Source of the DNA: CAMYLR01 sp039588915
GTDB lineage: Bacteria > Gemmatimonadota > Gemmatimonadetes > JACCXV01 > JAHWKZ01
NCBI GenBank assembly: GCA_039588915.1
Contig: JBDGYV010000002.1
Location: 1-64,000 of the forward strand
Direction: 5' to 3'
Length of the DNA stretch: 64,000 nucleotides
Of this stretch, positions 62,125-64,000 are shown one piece after another. The notes below the pieces were generated by a model. The model was not told the DNA's origin, did not search any database, and was given only the letters and a program-made list of their open reading frames with translations. Positions within the stretch are counted from its first letter, which is position 1; each line of letters begins with the position of its first letter. The position numbers were made by a program, and so were the translations under genes.

Positions 62125-63657
62125 ATGCACCCGATCAAGAGCAAGCTGACCGTCTTGCTGGTGGGTGTGGCCAGCCTGGGGCTCGGCATCCTGTTCGCCT
62201 CGACCCTCAACTGGACCCCGACTTCCCAAGCGACCCAGACCACCGAATCGTCATCTGCCGGTCACGCCTCACTCCGCTCGTTGAGCAACTCGTTTACCGA
62301 GATCGCTGACGAGGTTACCCCGGCGGTCGTCTACGTCACCGGCCAACGACTTGTCCCGCGTGGTGACCCGCCGTTCGATTTCGGTCCATTCGAAGACTTT
62401 TTCGAGCGCAATCCGCATCCAGAGAATGATCAACCGCTGAGGCGCCCCAGTGGGGGCTCGGGCGTCATCGTTCGGCCCGATGGGTACATCGTCACCAACA
62501 ACCACGTCGTCGAGAATATGGAAGGCCTCCAGGTCATCCTGAATGACCTGCGGACGTTCGACGCCAAGGTCGTGGGGCGGGATCCATCCACCGACGTTGC
62601 GGTTCTCAGGATCGACGCTTCTGATCTACCGGCGGTGCAATTGGCAGCCGACGGCGACGTCCAGGTGGGCGAATGGGTGCTCGCGCTCGGCAACCCGCTT
62701 GGGCTTCAGTTCACGATGACGGCTGGAATCGTAAGCGCTATTGGCCGAGCCAATCTGAACATCATCAATCGTGGCGAGAACCCCTATGCGATCGAAGATT
62801 TCATCCAGACCGACGCCGCGATCAACCCGGGTAACTCGGGTGGGCCGCTAGTCAACATCGACGGCCAAGTAATCGGCATCAATACCGCAATCGCGTCGCA
62901 GACCGGACGCTACATGGGCTATGGGTTCGCGATTCCGATCACGATCGTGCGCAACGTTACGGAACAGCTGATCGAAACTGGCTCCGTCGAGCGCGCGGTC
63001 CTGGGTGTCTCGATCCAGGCGGTAACTCCGCTTGACCAAGAGGCGTTGGGGTTACCGACGGCCGCCGGTGTTTTGATCGCGGACTTCGACTCGCGGATCG
63101 AAGACAACCCGGCCCGCAGAGCGGGCGTGAAGCCTCGGGACGTCGTGCTAGCGGTCGACGGTCACAAGGTGTCGACCCCCAGTCAGCTGCAACAGCAGAT
63201 TGCGTTCCACAAGCCTGGCGATGAGGTCGAGCTCGTCGTCTGGCGTGAGGGTAGAGAGCGGAAGATCGAGGTGGCGCTGGGCGAACGACCCGCTCCTCCC
63301 GACTCCGTCACCCAGTTCGTCAGCGGTGATCAGAACGAGCTCGAGTCGGCGCTCGGCATGGAGGTCCAGGATCTGTCGAGCGGAGTGCGCAGCAATCTGG
63401 CCGAGCGCGGCCGAATCGGCGCCGCTGAGATTCCTGAAGGAGTGGCTGTTCGTTCGGTCGAGCCGTCCGGCCCAGCCGCAGACGCCCGTATCCCGGCCAA
63501 CTCTGTGATCACACAGGTCGGCGACCATCCAGTCCGAAACGTAGAGGAGTACCGGCAGGCGGTCGAGGATCTCGAACCTGGCTCCGTGGTTTACTTCAGG
63601 ATCTTCCGACCCGGCGGTTCGGGGCAGGAGTTCCGGGCGCTACGCATTCCGCGCTAG
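62125..63657 (+). CDS. Do-like (HtrA/DegQ) serine endoprotease
   Basis: Periplasmic quality-control protease of 510 residues. An N-terminal membrane anchor (about 7-27, LTVLLVGVASLGLGILFAS) precedes the trypsin-like domain with His127 (TNNHVVE), Asp157 (STDVAVLRID) and Ser238 (NPGNSGGP). Two PDZ domains follow (about 275-385 and 395-505, e.g. RAGVKPRDVVLAVDG). GGAGG lies upstream of the ATG. It follows dnaK, which suggests shared protein-folding stress roles, but a hairpin separates them. Confidence 0.95.
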   Translation: MHPIKSKLTVLLVGVASLGLGILFASTLNWTPTSQATQTTESSSAGHASLRSLSNSFTEIADEVTPAVVYVTGQRLVPRGDPPFDFGPFEDFFERNPHPENDQPLRRPSGGSGVIVRPDGYIVTNNHVVENMEGLQVILNDLRTFDAKVVGRDPSTDVAVLRIDASDLPAVQLAADGDVQVGEWVLALGNPLGLQFTMTAGIVSAIGRANLNIINRGENPYAIEDFIQTDAAINPGNSGGPLVNIDGQVIGINTAIASQTGRYMGYGFAIPITIVRNVTEQLIETGSVERAVLGVSIQAVTPLDQEALGLPTAAGVLIADFDSRIEDNPARRAGVKPRDVVLAVDGHKVSTPSQLQQQIAFHKPGDEVELVVWREGRERKIEVALGERPAPPDSVTQFVSGDQNELESALGMEVQDLSSGVRSNLAERGRIGAAEIPEGVAVRSVEPSGPAADARIPANSVITQVGDHPVRNVEEYRQAVEDLEPGSVVYFRIFRPGGSGQEFRALRIPR

Positions 63658-63671
63658 CGCCACCAGGCTGA

Positions 63672-63708
63672 CGCCCCGCTCGCTGATCGCCACTCAACGG
63701 GCGGGGCG
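63672..63708 (+). terminator. possible terminator after the Do protease gene
   Basis: CGCCCCGC and GCGGGGCG form an 8-bp GC stem with a 21-base loop, followed by GACTGCCACTTCTTT. The long loop and broken T-tract make the call uncertain. Confidence 0.35.
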
Positions 63709-63810
63709 GACTGCCACTTCTTTACCTCCCCTGGATTTCGTTACTTTTCCCCTCGTGGCTGCGCCGGCTTGGTGAACTCTTCGCCTGGCGCCGCGAACGA
63801 CGTTGGTGAC

Positions 63811-63895
63811 GCGAGAGTGGTGGAACTGGTAGACACGCAAGCCTTAGGAGCTTGTGGCTTCGGCCGTGGGGGTTCGAATCCCTCCTCTCGCACCA
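63811..63895 (+). tRNA. tRNA-Leu (TAG anticodon)
   Basis: Class II tRNA with acceptor GCGAGAG/CTCTCGC, anticodon TAG in CTTAGGA, a long variable arm (GTGGCTTCGGCCGT), T-arm GGTTCGAATCC and an encoded CCA (63893-63895). Unlike tRNA-Leu(CAG), its flanks do not extend the acceptor stem. Confidence 0.95.
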
Positions 63896-63906
63896 TCTGA
63901 GAAGCG

Positions 63907-64000
63907 ATGAGTGTATTGATAGAGAGCGAAACCGAGATCCGTTACGAGGTCGAAGAACTCGCCCACTGGAGGCGCCGGATGGCGATCCAAGTGCCAGTTC
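63907..64000 (+). CDS. tig: probable trigger factor, N-terminal fragment cut by the window end
   Basis: The ATG at 63907 opens a frame reading SVLIESETEIRYEVEEL, then AHWRRRMAIQVPV, resembling the ribosome-binding start of trigger factor (VEEL...RRRLxVxVP). Only about 31 residues are in the window. A tRNA-Leu upstream of tig is common in bacteria. Without the rest the call stays tentative. Confidence 0.55.
   Translation, partial: MSVLIESETEIRYEVEELAHWRRRMAIQVPV

Overview
The window looks like ordinary chromosome from a GC-rich (about 60%) diderm bacterium. Evidence for an outer membrane is lpxB (lipid A), several lipobox proteins and a small beta-barrel. The only sigma-70 gene (43903-44766) is 287 residues long and lacks region 1.1, the short primary-sigma form of the Bacteroidota/FCB radiation. 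With the overall gene content my best guess is Gemmatimonadota or a relative, but the sequence alone does not prove it. There is no rRNA, CRISPR array, prophage or insertion sequence. Genes are packed tightly: many cistrons overlap by 4 bp as ATGA, GTGA or TTGA, so translational coupling and non-ATG starts are common. No gene-free stretch exceeds about 200 bases.

1-16 kb. A tRNA-Thr/tRNA-Tyr pair with a near-consensus promoter is followed on the minus strand by padR, a HAAS-NfeD fusion, an SPFH/slipin gene, mscS and cysS. Next comes one long minus-strand operon: smpB, a cell-wall amidase, a TPR lipoprotein, pyrK-pyrD-pyrF-pyrE and a small secreted protein. A tRNA-Leu(CAG) with an unusually long terminal helix is divergent from smpB. 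It is followed by a small membrane protein and a 1064-residue fusion of an ATP/ADP-type transporter, HEAT repeats and a cyclic-nucleotide-binding domain.

16-38 kb. A minus-strand operon carries thiO, lipB, lipA and the E1alpha, E1beta, E2 and E3 genes of a 2-oxoacid dehydrogenase, so lipoate assembly and its client complex are made together. Divergent from it is a plus-strand lipid block: a diacylglycerol-kinase-like gene, a 1467-residue reductase/ligase/ACP/acyltransferase megaenzyme, a HAD phosphatase, a zinc alcohol dehydrogenase, a LarA-like protein, an HCCA-isomerase-like protein and lpxB. This resembles the myxobacterial ether-lipid (Elb) system and is the strongest candidate for unusual biology. 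DoxX, a tandem-domain ThyX and an anchored proline-rich protein follow.

38-55 kb. Glutamate dehydrogenase and a YyaL/DUF255 protein are divergent. The minus strand then carries the primary sigma factor with a DUF4153 membrane protein, an arginase-family enzyme and a secreted protein, then thioesterase, aldehyde dehydrogenase and signal peptidase I. Next are a family-5 uracil-DNA glycosylase, an NtrC-type regulator with a GNAT gene, a lipopolysaccharide-kinase-like protein paired with a methyltransferase, a P1 peptidase and a SpoU methyltransferase.

54-64 kb. An M48 lipoprotein, thiD and a sulfite-oxidase-like molybdoenzyme precede a small membrane-protein gene bracketed by copies of an outer-membrane-protein 3' end. 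A minus-strand set of two microcompartment pentamer genes and deoC (with a cysteine-rich N-terminal extension) follows, without shell hexamers in the window. dnaK, a Do/HtrA protease, tRNA-Leu(TAG) and the start of a probable trigger factor gene close the window.
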